A stretch of 64,000 bases of DNA from Natronomonas pharaonis DSM 2160 (GCF_000026045.1 NC_007426.1:992001-1056000), one strand, 5' to 3'; positions 17,452 through 25,631 are shown, numbered from the stretch's first letter. Program-made: numbers and translations. The notes: generated from the sequence alone by a model not told the origin.

Positions 17452-17753
17452 TGAACGAACGAATGCTCCGCGCCCTCCGGCGGCACATTGAATCACTGGC
17501 CGACCCCGACGGGACCTACGTTGTTTGCTCGCGAACGGGCGAGCGGCCGGTTCCGGCCGATGGACTCCGGTTTCGGGACTGTCTGACCGCCCGCGAGGCT
17601 GCCCGACTCGCAGCACAGTATCGCACTCGCCTGCGGCGGTACGACCGTCGGCTGCCACGGTACGACCTCACCGTGCGGCAGTCCCCCGGTGACAGCCCGC
17701 TGGCGACGACCGACAGCGATGCCGACCGACCTGCAGTGACGACGAAGGCCTAA
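17451..17753 (+). CDS. Conserved haloarchaeal protein of unknown function, predicted metal-regulated
   Basis: The 100-residue soluble protein is Arg-rich. N-terminal helix MLRALRRHIESLAD is followed by a compact segment TYVVCSRTGERPVPADG and a Tyr/Arg-rich helix (RTRLRRYDRRLPRYDL). The single Cys is at residue ~26. I do not recognise a functional family. Its start codon lies at the edge of a DtxR-type operator and the next gene begins two bases after its stop, so both probably respond to iron or manganese. Confidence 0.65.
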   Translation: MNERMLRALRRHIESLADPDGTYVVCSRTGERPVPADGLRFRDCLTAREAARLAAQYRTRLRRYDRRLPRYDLTVRQSPGDSPLATTDSDADRPAVTTKA

Positions 17754-17754
17754 C

Positions 17755-18549
17755 ATGGCACTCACAAACCACCTCGACCGGGCCACCGGCCGCGTTGCCG
17801 ACGAGCAGGACGTGATTGCCGACGAGCGGCGCGCCTACGAGCGGTTTCGAACGACTGTCGAGACGACGGCGACTGACGCCCACTCCACGACATCGGCGGC
17901 GTCCACCGGCGCTGGAGCCGCAGCCGTCGGTCTCCAACGCCGTAGCCGACCGGACCGCGGCTGTAGCGAAATCAGAGCGGCCTTTGCCGAGACGGTTCGA
18001 CCCTACAGCACGGACGACATCGACCGCGAGGAGTCGGTCATCGAGACGCTCGGTGCGGAACTCGGTGACTCTATCGCCGCCGCGCTGTCCCCGGAGACGA
18101 CACACGAGTTCACGCCGCAGCTCAAGACCGCGATTCTCGCCGCCGTTGATGACCGCCACGCTGAGCTTGCGGTAATGGAACGGGCGCTGACGCGGGAGGC
18201 CGAGTCGCTCCAGACTGCGGTCGAGGCCTACGACGACATCACCGACCGTTTGCTGGAGCGCAACGAGACATCGCTTTTCGAGTTCGGCTTTCCCGGACTG
18301 CGACAGCGCCACGAGGCGCTGGCCGCAGACCGCGAGACCTGCGAGCGGCTGCTCGAGCGCCGCCAAGAACTGTTGGCGAGTACGACCAGCCGCGGCGGTG
18401 ATGCCGGCATCAACCACCGGACGCTTGTCCGATATCTCTATCAGTCACAGCCGGCCACCTATCCGGCGCTTTCGACGCTCGTTCAACTCGATTCGACGCT
18501 GGCAGACTGCCAGCGGACGCTCCGGGACCACCTCACCCGGCGGGTCTGA
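17755..18549 (+). CDS. Conserved haloarchaeal helical protein of unknown function, second gene of the metal-regulated operon
   Basis: The 264-residue protein is almost wholly helical, with long Glu/Arg-rich amphipathic stretches, e.g. EQDVIADERRAYERF and RHEALAADRETCERLLERRQ. No signal peptide, membrane helix or catalytic motif is visible. It starts two bases after the preceding stop, so it is coregulated from the double DtxR-box promoter at 17402. A coiled-coil or transducer-like shape is possible, but function is not recognised. Confidence 0.65.
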   Translation: MALTNHLDRATGRVADEQDVIADERRAYERFRTTVETTATDAHSTTSAASTGAGAAAVGLQRRSRPDRGCSEIRAAFAETVRPYSTDDIDREESVIETLGAELGDSIAAALSPETTHEFTPQLKTAILAAVDDRHAELAVMERALTREAESLQTAVEAYDDITDRLLERNETSLFEFGFPGLRQRHEALAADRETCERLLERRQELLASTTSRGGDAGINHRTLVRYLYQSQPATYPALSTLVQLDSTLADCQRTLRDHLTRRV

Positions 18550-18597
18550 GCCAGCCGTCCCAAAGAGCCATTTGGTCCCCGGCCGTCGGCTCTATCT

Positions 18598-19092
18598 ATG
18601 GGTGAATTTGACACACCGACGACGGGCGAAGCGACCGAAGCGGCGGCGTTCGAGTTCCTCGATACGCTCTCGTATGTCCGCATCGACGGCGACGCGACCG
18701 ACGGCCAGCGGGCCGTCGTCGAGATGCGGCTCCGCGAGGGCCATGCGCCGCCGATGCACATCCACCGGGAGGCCACCGAGACGATTCACGTCCTTGATGG
18801 CGAAATCGACGTTCACACGCCGGATTCGGTCACATCGCTCGATACGGGTGCGTCAGCAGTGTTGCCCAACGGCGAGCCACACAGCCTCCACGCCGTCACA
18901 CAGGCGACGATTCTCGCTTCGACATCGCCGGCCGGCTTCGAGCAGTTTATCGAGGCCGTCGGCAAGCCGGCCGCGACGGAGACTGTCCCGACGACGCCGC
19001 CGTCCGAGGACGCCATCGGACGGGTGTCAGAGCTCGCACCGGCACACGATATCGAAATCGTCGGCCCGCCGCCGGTCGAGCCACCGGAGTAA
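18598..19092 (+). CDS. Cupin-domain protein
   Basis: This 164-residue protein has one cupin barrel at ~35-120. Motif 1 (APPMHIHREATETIHVLDGE) supplies the usual His-His-Glu/His metal ligands and motif 2 (LPNGEPHSLHA) adds another His. The C-terminal 50 residues are Pro/Glu-rich. Many cupins are small metalloenzymes or sensors; the substrate is unknown. It starts 48 bases after the metal-regulated operon, so readthrough is possible but not shown. Confidence 0.75.
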   Translation: MGEFDTPTTGEATEAAAFEFLDTLSYVRIDGDATDGQRAVVEMRLREGHAPPMHIHREATETIHVLDGEIDVHTPDSVTSLDTGASAVLPNGEPHSLHAVTQATILASTSPAGFEQFIEAVGKPAATETVPTTPPSEDAIGRVSELAPAHDIEIVGPPPVEPPE

Positions 19093-19105
19093 GCAGGCAT
19101 CGCCG

Positions 19106-19708
19106 TCAGTCCCGCTGTGCGTGTCCCGCTGTGCCGGCACCGCCGGCACCGCCCAGCAGGGCATCGACGACCCGCCGAAGCAGTCGCCCGACAACGAAGG
19201 CGGCGACGGCTATCGGGAGGCCGAACCAGACAGCGACGCCGAGGCCGTCGCCAACCGCCTGCGGCAACGAGACGACCTGTGTCTGTCCCAACACCGCATA
19301 CTGGGTTCCGTAGGTGGTCACACCGGCACCGAACAGCGGCCCACCGACAAGCGCCAGCGTCGGCAGGAGGCCCGCACCAAGCGCGGCGGCGACGGCGCCC
19401 ACCGCCAGCAGGCCGCCGGCCGCGATAAACAGCGGCGGATGCGGCGATTCGCCGGTCCACGTTTCGACGACACGCTCGGCTAGTACTGCGGTCCCAACCG
19501 TCGTCTGGATGAATGCGGCGCTGGCGACGGCCAAAAGAAGGCCCGAAAGCACCGCGACAAGCGACATCGGCCGACGGCCGAACAGGGCGGTTTTGAATGG
19601 GCCACAGAGCCACGCGCGAGCGGCGTCGACAACGCGGCGGCCAGCGGTCGAGAGCAGCACACACAGCCGAAACAGTCCCGATTCGGCTCGGTCTGGTATG
19701 GAGGGCAT
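19106..19708 (-). CDS. Predicted multi-pass membrane protein, unknown function
   Basis: About 200 residues with four to five hydrophobic helices (e.g. PMSLVAVLSGLLLAVASAAF, LFIAAGGLLAVGAVAAALG, FGLPIAVAAFVVGRLL). A conserved loop TYGTQYAVLGQTQV and a Gly-rich tail are visible. No family recognised. ATG 19708 follows an in-frame GTG at 19711. It is convergent with the cupin gene and downstream of the ribbon-helix-helix gene on its own strand. Confidence 0.6.
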   Translation of the reverse strand: MPSIPDRAESGLFRLCVLLSTAGRRVVDAARAWLCGPFKTALFGRRPMSLVAVLSGLLLAVASAAFIQTTVGTAVLAERVVETWTGESPHPPLFIAAGGLLAVGAVAAALGAGLLPTLALVGGPLFGAGVTTYGTQYAVLGQTQVVSLPQAVGDGLGVAVWFGLPIAVAAFVVGRLLRRVVDALLGGAGGAGTAGHAQRD

Positions 19709-19767
19709 CACGCGTGGATGTACTCACTCCCACAGTAATAACGTTGGCTGACAGGCTACAGAAAGAA

Positions 19768-20043
19768 TTACCAGTAGAGAGCGTCGTCGATATTCTCTTC
19801 GTCGGTTTCGATGCCCGAGGCGATTTGGCCCGTATTGAATTGCTGGATAGCCGTCTCGCTCAGGCTCCGGTCTGTCTTTCGGAACGAATCGACGACCTCC
19901 GAGCGGGAATCGATTGCCGACCCGACCAGCTTGCTGAGAATCGCTTGCTGTGTGACCTTCGACCCTGTTTTACGCCGGATATCAGCCTGCAGCTCTTCGA
20001 GCTTCGATTTTGTCTCGTCGTCTATCTTCACCGCTGTCGCCAT
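19768..20043 (-). CDS. Ribbon-helix-helix (CopG/Arc-like) DNA-binding protein, no adjacent toxin
   Basis: The 91-residue protein begins MATAVKIDDETKSKLEELQ, a classic ribbon-helix-helix start. The second helix VTQQAILSKLVGSAID follows, then an acidic C-terminal tail (ETDEENIDDALYW). This resembles haloarchaeal antitoxin-type regulators, in which the tail binds a PIN toxin. No PIN or RelE gene flanks it: the next gene on this strand is a membrane protein. It could be an orphan antitoxin or a stand-alone repressor of the divergent archaellin promoter region. Confidence 0.7.
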   Translation of the reverse strand: MATAVKIDDETKSKLEELQADIRRKTGSKVTQQAILSKLVGSAIDSRSEVVDSFRKTDRSLSETAIQQFNTGQIASGIETDEENIDDALYW

Positions 20044-20475
20044 ATACTGTGAGTGCATCCCACACGTCGTTAATATTTCCACTGGCGATTTCACCGGCGG
20101 TCACTCTATTGCTGAACGTCCGGCTGCCACATCGTACGACCAGCGCGCGGGTTCACGTAACGACTGCTCCGGGCTCCGCGGGGTCGAGGCGCTCGATACT
20201 GGACACGCACGTGTGCGCTCGCTGTGAAGAACAACGTCCTCTTTCCGGCCGCCGAGGACCTGTTGGCCGCCGAGCCGGTCCGAGATTGACAGTCTACCAA
20301 GCGCGTCTGCCGTCTTATAGCTTTTCCCTCTATTACTCCCCAATTCGAGTGCGGATACGAGCACGAAATTGCGTGTCGCTTTTAGGAGTATGTAGGGAGT
20401 ACCACCGGGTAACGTCCGAGGCGAACCCCTGCGGCCGCACGGCCCAGGGGTCCCGGCGGGCGTGCATACCAAAGC
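20044..20475 (+). promoter_or_regulatory. Archaellin upstream region with leader hairpin
   Basis: This 432-base gap has no convincing gene. It holds AT-rich TATA-like stretches TCTTATAGC (~20312) and CGCTTTTAGG (~20378). Close to the start is a leader hairpin: CCCCTG (20426-20431) pairs with CAGGGG (20445-20450), 25 bases before the ATG. A long 5' untranslated leader for the archaellin mRNA is therefore likely, unlike the leaderless pattern elsewhere in the window. The exact promoter is not resolved. Confidence 0.45.
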
Positions 20476-21123
20476 ATGTTCGAAACACTAACAGAAACGA
20501 AGGAACGCGGTCAGGTTGGAATCGGTACCCTGATCGTTTTCATCGCGCTGGTCCTTGTGGCGGCCATCGCGGCAGGGGTGCTTATCAACACCGCCGGGTT
20601 CCTCCAAACGCAAGCACAGGCAACCGGAGAAGAAAGTACAGAACAGGTCTCAACCAACCTCGTCTACCTCAGCACCACCGGTGAAGTTGTGGAAGATGGT
20701 ACTGGCAGCCTCGTTGGAATCGACCAGTTCGAAACGACGGTACAGTTGGGTCCGGGTTCGAGTGCGATTGACCTGAACGACACGACAATCTCGGTCTTCA
20801 CTGACGACGGTGAATCCGAGGAGTTCGATGGGGTTGATGAGGGTGACTCCCTCACTGATGATGGAATTGAATTCGATGACACCGACCGTGACTCATCGGT
20901 ACTCAGCACTGACGCAACTGATGACGATGCAACCGCGACCATCGTGTTCGGCCTGGATGATGCAAGCGATGGAATCAACCCTGAGGACGACCGGTTTGAC
21001 GAAGGCACGACGGTTGATATTGTGATAACGACGGCTGAGGGGACGCAGGCTGAAAACAGCTTCATCATTGAAGATCCGCTTGACCCGCAGCTTGATGACG
21101 AGGACGAGATCCGGCTTGATTAG
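20476..21123 (+). CDS. flgA1: Archaellin (archaeal flagellin) 1
   Basis: This 215-residue prearchaellin has a class III signal peptide cut after Gly in [13 protein letters not shown], then the hydrophobic assembly helix (~14-35). The conserved [20 protein letters not shown] segment and an acidic beta-rich outer domain follow, ending EIRLD. An N-glycosylation sequon NDT is present. It forms the archaellum filament after processing by the prepilin peptidase PibD/ArlK (not in this window). Eight bases separate its stop from the next archaellin. Confidence 0.95.
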   Translation: MFETLTETKERGQVGIGTLIVFIALVLVAAIAAGVLINTAGFLQTQAQATGEESTEQVSTNLVYLSTTGEVVEDGTGSLVGIDQFETTVQLGPGSSAIDLNDTTISVFTDDGESEEFDGVDEGDSLTDDGIEFDDTDRDSSVLSTDATDDDATATIVFGLDDASDGINPEDDRFDEGTTVDIVITTAEGTQAENSFIIEDPLDPQLDDEDEIRLD

Positions 21124-21131
21124 ATAAGACA

Positions 21132-21755
21132 ATGTTTGAACAATTCACAGAGAGTGAGGAGCGCGGTCAGGTTGGCATTGGTACCCTGATTGTGTTCATC
21201 GCGCTGGTCCTCGTGGCGGCCATCGCGGCAGGGGTGCTTATCAACACCGCCGGGTTCCTCCAAACGCAAGCACAGGCAACCGGAGAAGAAAGCACAGAAC
21301 AGGTCTCAACCAACCTCGTCTTCCTCAGCACCACCGGCACTGTCTCCGACGCTGAAGATGGAATTGACTCGTTCAATACGACGGTGCAGTTGGGTCCAGG
21401 TTCGAGTGCGATTGACCTGAACGACACGACAATCTCGGTGTTCACCGACGATGGCCAATCGCAAGAGTTCAGTGGGGTTGATGAAGACACTGACAACAAC
21501 GACGGCGGAATCGAATTCGAAGATGACAGCCGTGATTCGTCGGTGTTGAGTACGGACTCCACTGATGACGACGCAACCGCAACCATCGAGTTCGATATAG
21601 GCGATGCTAATGAACTGAGTGAGCCTTTCGAAGAGGGGACGACGGTTGATATTGTGATTACGACGTCGGAGGGCACACAGGCAGAAAACAGCTTCATCAT
21701 CGAAGACCCGCTTGACCCACAGCTTGAGGGCGGCGACGAAATCCGGCTTGATTAG
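21132..21755 (+). CDS. flgA2: Archaellin 2
   Basis: At 207 residues this paralogue has the same signal peptide and N-terminal helix as its neighbours. It differs in the middle loop ([31 protein letters not shown]), which is the surface-exposed part. Sequons NTT and NDT are visible. Its first ~215 bases differ from archaellin 3 at only about three positions. The same TAG-ATAAGACA-ATG junction precedes it and archaellin 3. Confidence 0.95.
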   Translation: MFEQFTESEERGQVGIGTLIVFIALVLVAAIAAGVLINTAGFLQTQAQATGEESTEQVSTNLVFLSTTGTVSDAEDGIDSFNTTVQLGPGSSAIDLNDTTISVFTDDGQSQEFSGVDEDTDNNDGGIEFEDDSRDSSVLSTDSTDDDATATIEFDIGDANELSEPFEEGTTVDIVITTSEGTQAENSFIIEDPLDPQLEGGDEIRLD

Positions 21756-21763
21756 ATAAGACA

Positions 21764-22396
21764 ATGTTTGAGCAATTCACAGAGAGTGAGGAGCGCGGTC
21801 AGGTTGGTATTGGTACCCTGATTGTGTTCATCGCGCTGGTCCTCGTGGCGGCCATCGCGGCAGGGGTGCTTATCAACACCGCCGGGTTCCTCCAAACGCA
21901 AGCACAGGCAACCGGAGAAGAAAGCACAGAACAGGTCTCAACCAACCTCGTCTACCTCAGCACCACCGGCACTGTCTCCAATAGTGAAGATGGAATTAAC
22001 CAGTTTGAGACGACGGTACAGTTGGGTCCGGGTTCGAGTGCGATTGACCTGAACGACACGACAATCTCGGTCTTCACTGACGACGGTGAATCCGAGGAGT
22101 TTGACAGCCTTGCGGAAGACGGAATCGAACTTGAGGACCGGTCTGATGACGAGGCAGTTCTCAGTACCGCCTCCAGTGATGACGATGCAACCGCGACCAT
22201 CGTGTTCGACCTGACTGATGGCGACGGGATCGACCCTGAAGACGGCCAATTTGACGAAGGGACAACGGTTGATATTGTGATTACGACGGCAGAGGGAACA
22301 CAGGCAGAAAACAGCTTCATCATCGAAGACCCCCTCGACCCACAGCTTGATGGCAACACCGACCCCGACCAGGCCGACGAAATCCGCCTCGGCTAA
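21764..22396 (+). CDS. flgA3: Archaellin 3
   Basis: This 210-residue archaellin has the N-terminal region of archaellin 2 and a variable segment ([25 protein letters not shown]) closer in places to archaellin 1. The C-terminus extends to [19 protein letters not shown]. It is the last gene of the tandem; a T-rich stretch lies just after the stop. Whether it is a major or minor filament subunit cannot be told from sequence. Confidence 0.95.
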   Translation: MFEQFTESEERGQVGIGTLIVFIALVLVAAIAAGVLINTAGFLQTQAQATGEESTEQVSTNLVYLSTTGTVSNSEDGINQFETTVQLGPGSSAIDLNDTTISVFTDDGESEEFDSLAEDGIELEDRSDDEAVLSTASSDDDATATIVFDLTDGDGIDPEDGQFDEGTTVDIVITTAEGTQAENSFIIEDPLDPQLDGNTDPDQADEIRLG

Positions 22397-22407
22397 CGCG
22401 GATACCA

Positions 22408-22428
22408 CCTAATTCCTTCCTTTTATTA
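22408..22428 (+). terminator. T-rich stretch after the archaellin genes
   Basis: AATTCCTTCCTTTTATTA, 12-30 bases after the archaellin 3 stop, is the only T-rich tract in the neighbourhood. Archaeal RNA polymerase commonly stops at such tracts. No strong hairpin precedes it. Confidence 0.4.
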
Positions 22429-22518
22429 CCCAACCCACCAGCCGCAGCACTCACCGCCGAACTCGGCGCGTGAAACACCGACCCTCCTTATACGTCCACA
22501 TCCACTTTGCTCGTGTAT

Positions 22519-23079
22519 ATGCACCGACGGACGTTCGTTTCGGGGGTCGCGGCCGGCGCGGTCGCCGGGCTGGCTGGCTGTCTCGGCGGCGACGACGATG
22601 CGCCGACGACTGACGAGGGACACATCGAGGCGCTGCGGGCGGAGATTACCGACCGCGGCGTCGAGGTCGATTCGGTCGAACTCGAAGACCGTATCGTGAG
22701 CGTCGAGCACGGCTTTGATGAGGACCCCAACGACGCGATTGCCAACGTGGCGATGGCGTTCGTCGAGCGGATTATCGATGAGTGGGATGTCGAGCGGCTA
22801 GAAGGCCACCTCCACGACGAGGGCAACGACTGGTCGTGGCACGCCGAAACGGAGTGGGCACAGGAGTACGCCGACGAGGAAATCGGCCCCGAGGAGTACG
22901 GCCAGCGCATCAGCGAGACGATGGCGATGGTTATCGACGAGGACGGAGCAAGCGAAACCGACACCGATGAAGACGACGACGCGGGCGACGACGGCGGCGA
23001 GAACGCCGACGACGGGTCGGACGGCGGCGACGCCGACGGAGACGCCGATAGCGACGACGAACCGACCGACGACGAGTAG
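22519..23079 (+). CDS. Twin-arginine lipoprotein in the archaellin locus, unknown function
   Basis: The 186-residue protein starts MHRRTFVSGVAAGAVAGLAG-C: a twin-Arg signal with a lipobox Cys, so it should be Tat-exported and lipid-anchored. A ~110-residue domain with VERIIDEWDVERLEGHL and ETEWAQEYADEEIGPEEYGQ follows, then a very acidic Asp/Gly tail (~150-186). ATG 22519 was chosen since the upstream frame start gives no Tat context. Its place between the archaellins and arlF suggests a cell-surface role in motility, but no family is recognised. Confidence 0.75.
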   Translation: MHRRTFVSGVAAGAVAGLAGCLGGDDDAPTTDEGHIEALRAEITDRGVEVDSVELEDRIVSVEHGFDEDPNDAIANVAMAFVERIIDEWDVERLEGHLHDEGNDWSWHAETEWAQEYADEEIGPEEYGQRISETMAMVIDEDGASETDTDEDDDAGDDGGENADDGSDGGDADGDADSDDEPTDDE

Positions 23080-23303
23080 CCGCCCGCCGCGCACGCACGA
23101 ATCACATCTTGTTTCGGGCGGTGAAACGGAGGACTGGCTTTAGTGTCAGACGCGGGTATCCGTAGACGAGCACCGACTCGGCGGCCGCGGTATGGGGCAT
23201 CGGTTCCGCGGCCGCCGAGCAGCCCCACTATGAACACTGCGAACGGCATTCAGCGGCACCGCGGGCCCAGCGACGCGGGCAGCCGTTGGTCCGGCCCGAA
23301 GAC

Positions 23304-23312
23304 GGGGGTGAG
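23304..23312 (+). promoter_or_regulatory. Shine-Dalgarno site of arlF
   Basis: GGGGGTGAG ends six bases before the arlF ATG at 23318 and matches the 3' end of haloarchaeal 16S rRNA (GGTGA core). The same sequence, GGGGTGAG at 24361-24368, precedes the second arlG gene at a similar spacing. These are notable because most genes in the window look leaderless. Confidence 0.65.
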
Positions 23313-23317
23313 CGTCG

Positions 23318-23773
23318 ATGGGCTTTAGCGTCAGCGGCTCGGCGGTCATCGTCTTCATCGGGCTGGTTGTCGCTGCTGGCATCGCCGTCCCGCCGCTGAT
23401 GGGGAGTGTTGGCAACCTCGCCAGCGCACAGGGTACCCAAATCGACCAGGGGACAGAGCGGCTCAACACCGACGTTGAAATCGCGGCGGCGACCTACGAC
23501 GACGATGCTGAGGAACTCGACATCGAGCTTGAGAACACCGGTACGACGTCGCTTTCGGTGGCCGACACCGACCTGCTCGTCGACGGGGCGATGCAGACCG
23601 ACGCCGATAACCTAGCAACGACAGTCGAAGGCGACGCTGACGCCGAACTGTGGCTGCCCGCGGAGACGCTGACGATGACGGTGGGTGCGACCACGGAACC
23701 CGACCGAGTGAAGGTCGTCACGGAGAACGGTATCGAACGAGCGACCAACGATATCACCGACGGTGAGACATGA
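23318..23773 (+). CDS. arlF: Archaellum stator protein ArlF (FlaF)
   Basis: The 151-residue protein opens with MGFSVSGSAVIVFIGLVVAA, the characteristic ArlF start and single N-terminal membrane helix. A beta-sandwich ectodomain with conserved LENTGTTSL and ADTDLLVDG follows. ArlF binds the S-layer and, with ArlG, anchors the motor outside the membrane. The next gene's ATG overlaps its stop by four bases. Confidence 0.88.
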   Translation: MGFSVSGSAVIVFIGLVVAAGIAVPPLMGSVGNLASAQGTQIDQGTERLNTDVEIAAATYDDDAEELDIELENTGTTSLSVADTDLLVDGAMQTDADNLATTVEGDADAELWLPAETLTMTVGATTEPDRVKVVTENGIERATNDITDGET

Positions 23774-24270
23774 GTGGGATTTCCGCCTCGACGCTGATTA
23801 TTTTCATCGCCAGCATCCTCGTGGCGGCGGGCGTGGCCGGAACGCTCGTGACGACTGTCGGTGACATCTCCACCTCCGCCGAATCGCAGGGTGATGCCAT
23901 CAGTGAGTCAATAAACACCGATATAGAGATACTCAACGACGGCCGTGGGTCCAGCTTTTATCAGGAGGATGTCGAGAACAACGACGGGGAGACTGTGGAT
24001 GCACTGATTACGCTGTATGCCAGAAACGCCGGCTCGACCTCCTTACATCAGGACCCGGATAGGATTAACGTCCTTGTCAATGGGCAACTCATCACATCGG
24101 AGAATCTCAATCTGGAGTCGCCCAACGGCGGCGACGACGAGGTCTGGGCCGAAGACGAAGTCCTCGAGTTCGAGATAACGCTCGATGAGGAGCTGGATGG
24201 CAGCGGCAACCGAGTGTCGATCTCGGTCGATGGCTCCGAGCGAGCCATCGAGTTCCCCGCGGAGGCGTAA
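23770..24270 (+). CDS. arlG: Archaellum stator protein ArlG (FlaG), copy 1
   Basis: At 166 residues, it has an N-terminal helix SASTLIIFIASILVAAGVAG resembling pilin/ArlG, a helical linker (SESINTDIEILND), and a beta-rich ectodomain with NAGSTSLHQDPDRINVLVNG. ArlG forms filaments capped by ArlF in the stator. It overlaps arlF by ATGA, implying translational coupling. Confidence 0.85.
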   Translation: MSGISASTLIIFIASILVAAGVAGTLVTTVGDISTSAESQGDAISESINTDIEILNDGRGSSFYQEDVENNDGETVDALITLYARNAGSTSLHQDPDRINVLVNGQLITSENLNLESPNGGDDEVWAEDEVLEFEITLDEELDGSGNRVSISVDGSERAIEFPAEA

Positions 24271-24276
24271 TATACC

Positions 24277-24381
24277 ATGATACGACAACCAACACAGGCG
24301 CTCGAATCGATGCGGTGCTGTTGCCGCTGTGGCGGTCGCAGTGCTGCCGGGGCCGTGGCGGGGGTGAGAAGCGATGGGTAG
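24277..24381 (+). CDS. Possible 34-residue Cys-rich micro-ORF between the two arlG genes
   Basis: A frame starting seven bases after arlG1 reads MIRQPTQALESMRCCCRCGG and then a basic Gly/Ala tail, ending eight bases inside arlG2. The CCCxC cluster might bind metal, but third-position bias is weak and no RBS is seen. The segment may simply be a spacer carrying the arlG2 RBS. Its position would couple the two genes if it were translated. Confidence 0.2.
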   Translation: MIRQPTQALESMRCCCRCGGRSAAGAVAGVRSDG

Positions 24382-24835
24382 TGTCTCGGCGTCGCACCTG
24401 ATAATCTTCATCGCCAGTCTCGTCGTCGCCGCTGGTGTCGCCGGTACGCTCGTTACCGAGGTCGACCGGGTGAGCCAGTCGATAACCGAACAAAGCGACG
24501 GGATGAGCGAGAGCATCGAGACGGATATCCAGATTATCAGCGACACCGGCGCAGACGGAATCTACGACGATGGCAGCGACGAGGTCACGCTATTGGTCAA
24601 GAACGTCGGCGCAGTGGAGTTACCGGCCGAACCGGAGCGTATCGACCTGCTGATCGAGGGACAATTTATCAACCCGGATGCCGTAGAAGCGGAGGTAGTC
24701 GGTGACGACGAGGTATGGACACCGGGGGCTGTGGTTCGCATCGAGGCCGACACGGACGATGTCGACATCGACGGCGAAACGCGGGTCTCGGTCAGCGTCA
24801 ACGAAAACGAGGCCACCATCCAGTTCAGAGCCTAA
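24374..24835 (+). CDS. ArlG (FlaG)-like protein, copy 2
   Basis: The 153-residue paralogue is homologous to the preceding ArlG along its whole length: SASHLIIFIASLVVAAGVAG matches copy 1, SESIETDIQIISD matches its linker, and VKNVGAVELPAEPERIDLLI aligns with its ectodomain. It is 104 bases after copy 1 and has its own strong Shine-Dalgarno. Two ArlG proteins could form a heteromeric stator filament; that is inference. Confidence 0.82.
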   Translation: MGSVSASHLIIFIASLVVAAGVAGTLVTEVDRVSQSITEQSDGMSESIETDIQIISDTGADGIYDDGSDEVTLLVKNVGAVELPAEPERIDLLIEGQFINPDAVEAEVVGDDEVWTPGAVVRIEADTDDVDIDGETRVSVSVNENEATIQFRA

Positions 24836-24844
24836 CCCAGAACG

Positions 24845-25537
24845 ATGCCTGACGACATCCCACCGGAGTTCCCCGACGATGACGGCGACGACAGTGACGA
24901 CGACTACGTCGACCCGGACGTACCAAACGAGAAGGGCGGCGGTGATGGCGGGAAGGTGTTGTCGCCGGACGAGCTCGACCTCTCGGACAGCGAGTACGTC
25001 GAGGAACTCGACGACCAGGGTCGGTACGTCGTCTCGCCGGGCAGCGGACCGCCGAACGTTCCCGACCGCGGCTCCGAAGACGACCGCCAGGGACGGCGCG
25101 AGCGGCGGGACCGCGGCGGCCCCCAGCACCGCGAGGAGCGGCCCCAACAGGACCGCGGCGGCCGGCAACGGGAGCCAGCCCCCAACAGCACACCAGTTAG
25201 CCCCGAGGCCGCGCGGTCGCTCTTGGCCGACGAGTTGGAGCGCACCGACTCCCGGTACGGGCTGGATATCGTCGCCCGCTTTGACGGTACGACTGTCCGA
25301 CACCGGACGGCCTCAGACGACGTTATCGCGACGTTCGAAAACCTCGTCCAGTGGTACGCCCAGCACGTTACCGATGACACGCCCGCCGACGAGGTCATCG
25401 ACATTCTGCTTCGGGAATCGGCGCTGGCCTCGACGGAGACGCCCAACCTGGCGAAGCTGCTCCGGAAGCACGACCTCGATACGTCCGATTCGATTGCGGA
25501 GCTTGTCGACGCCATCCGGGACGAAGCCCAGCAGTGA
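24845..25537 (+). CDS. Conserved archaellum-cluster protein of unknown function
   Basis: The 230-residue protein has three parts. An acidic disordered N-terminus (IPPEFPDDDGDDSDDDYVDP) leads to a LSPDELDLSDSEYVEELDD segment. A basic Arg/Gln-rich low-complexity stretch (~70-115, RRERRDRGGPQ) and a folded C-terminal helical domain (~120-230, LLADELERTDSRYGLDIV, TPNLAKLLRKHDLDTSD) follow. Halophiles carry homologues next to fla/che genes; function unknown to me. The charge switch suggests an RNA- or protein-docking linker. It begins ten bases after arlG2 and precedes cheY. Confidence 0.68.
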   Translation: MPDDIPPEFPDDDGDDSDDDYVDPDVPNEKGGGDGGKVLSPDELDLSDSEYVEELDDQGRYVVSPGSGPPNVPDRGSEDDRQGRRERRDRGGPQHREERPQQDRGGRQREPAPNSTPVSPEAARSLLADELERTDSRYGLDIVARFDGTTVRHRTASDDVIATFENLVQWYAQHVTDDTPADEVIDILLRESALASTETPNLAKLLRKHDLDTSDSIAELVDAIRDEAQQ

Positions 25538-25631
25538 CGTCCATGTCACGCCACTGCTTCGGCTCCCGTCGTTTCGAGCGATGAGGATGAAGGTAGTTTC
25601 ACATAGTTGGTCCTAGTAGAGGTGCCTAGAG

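Larger units (their letters stand above)
20476..22396 (+). repeat. Tandem triplication of archaellin genes
   Basis: Three head-to-tail copies of ~625-650 bases. Two blocks are nearly invariant: the first ~200 bases of each gene, and short blocks encoding ELNDTTIS-type and [19 protein letters not shown] segments. The intervening surface loops diverge in length and sequence. The intergenic octamer ATAAGACA is identical at both junctions. Confidence 0.9.

Noticed and set aside
20101-20472. A 123-codon minus-strand frame upstream of the archaellins
   Set aside because: No RBS or TATA, no recognisable domain, and it covers the expected archaellin promoter.
23230-23328. A short plus-strand frame before arlF
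   Set aside because: It contains the arlF RBS and runs into arlF; composition is Arg/Pro/Gly-rich readthrough, with no independent support.
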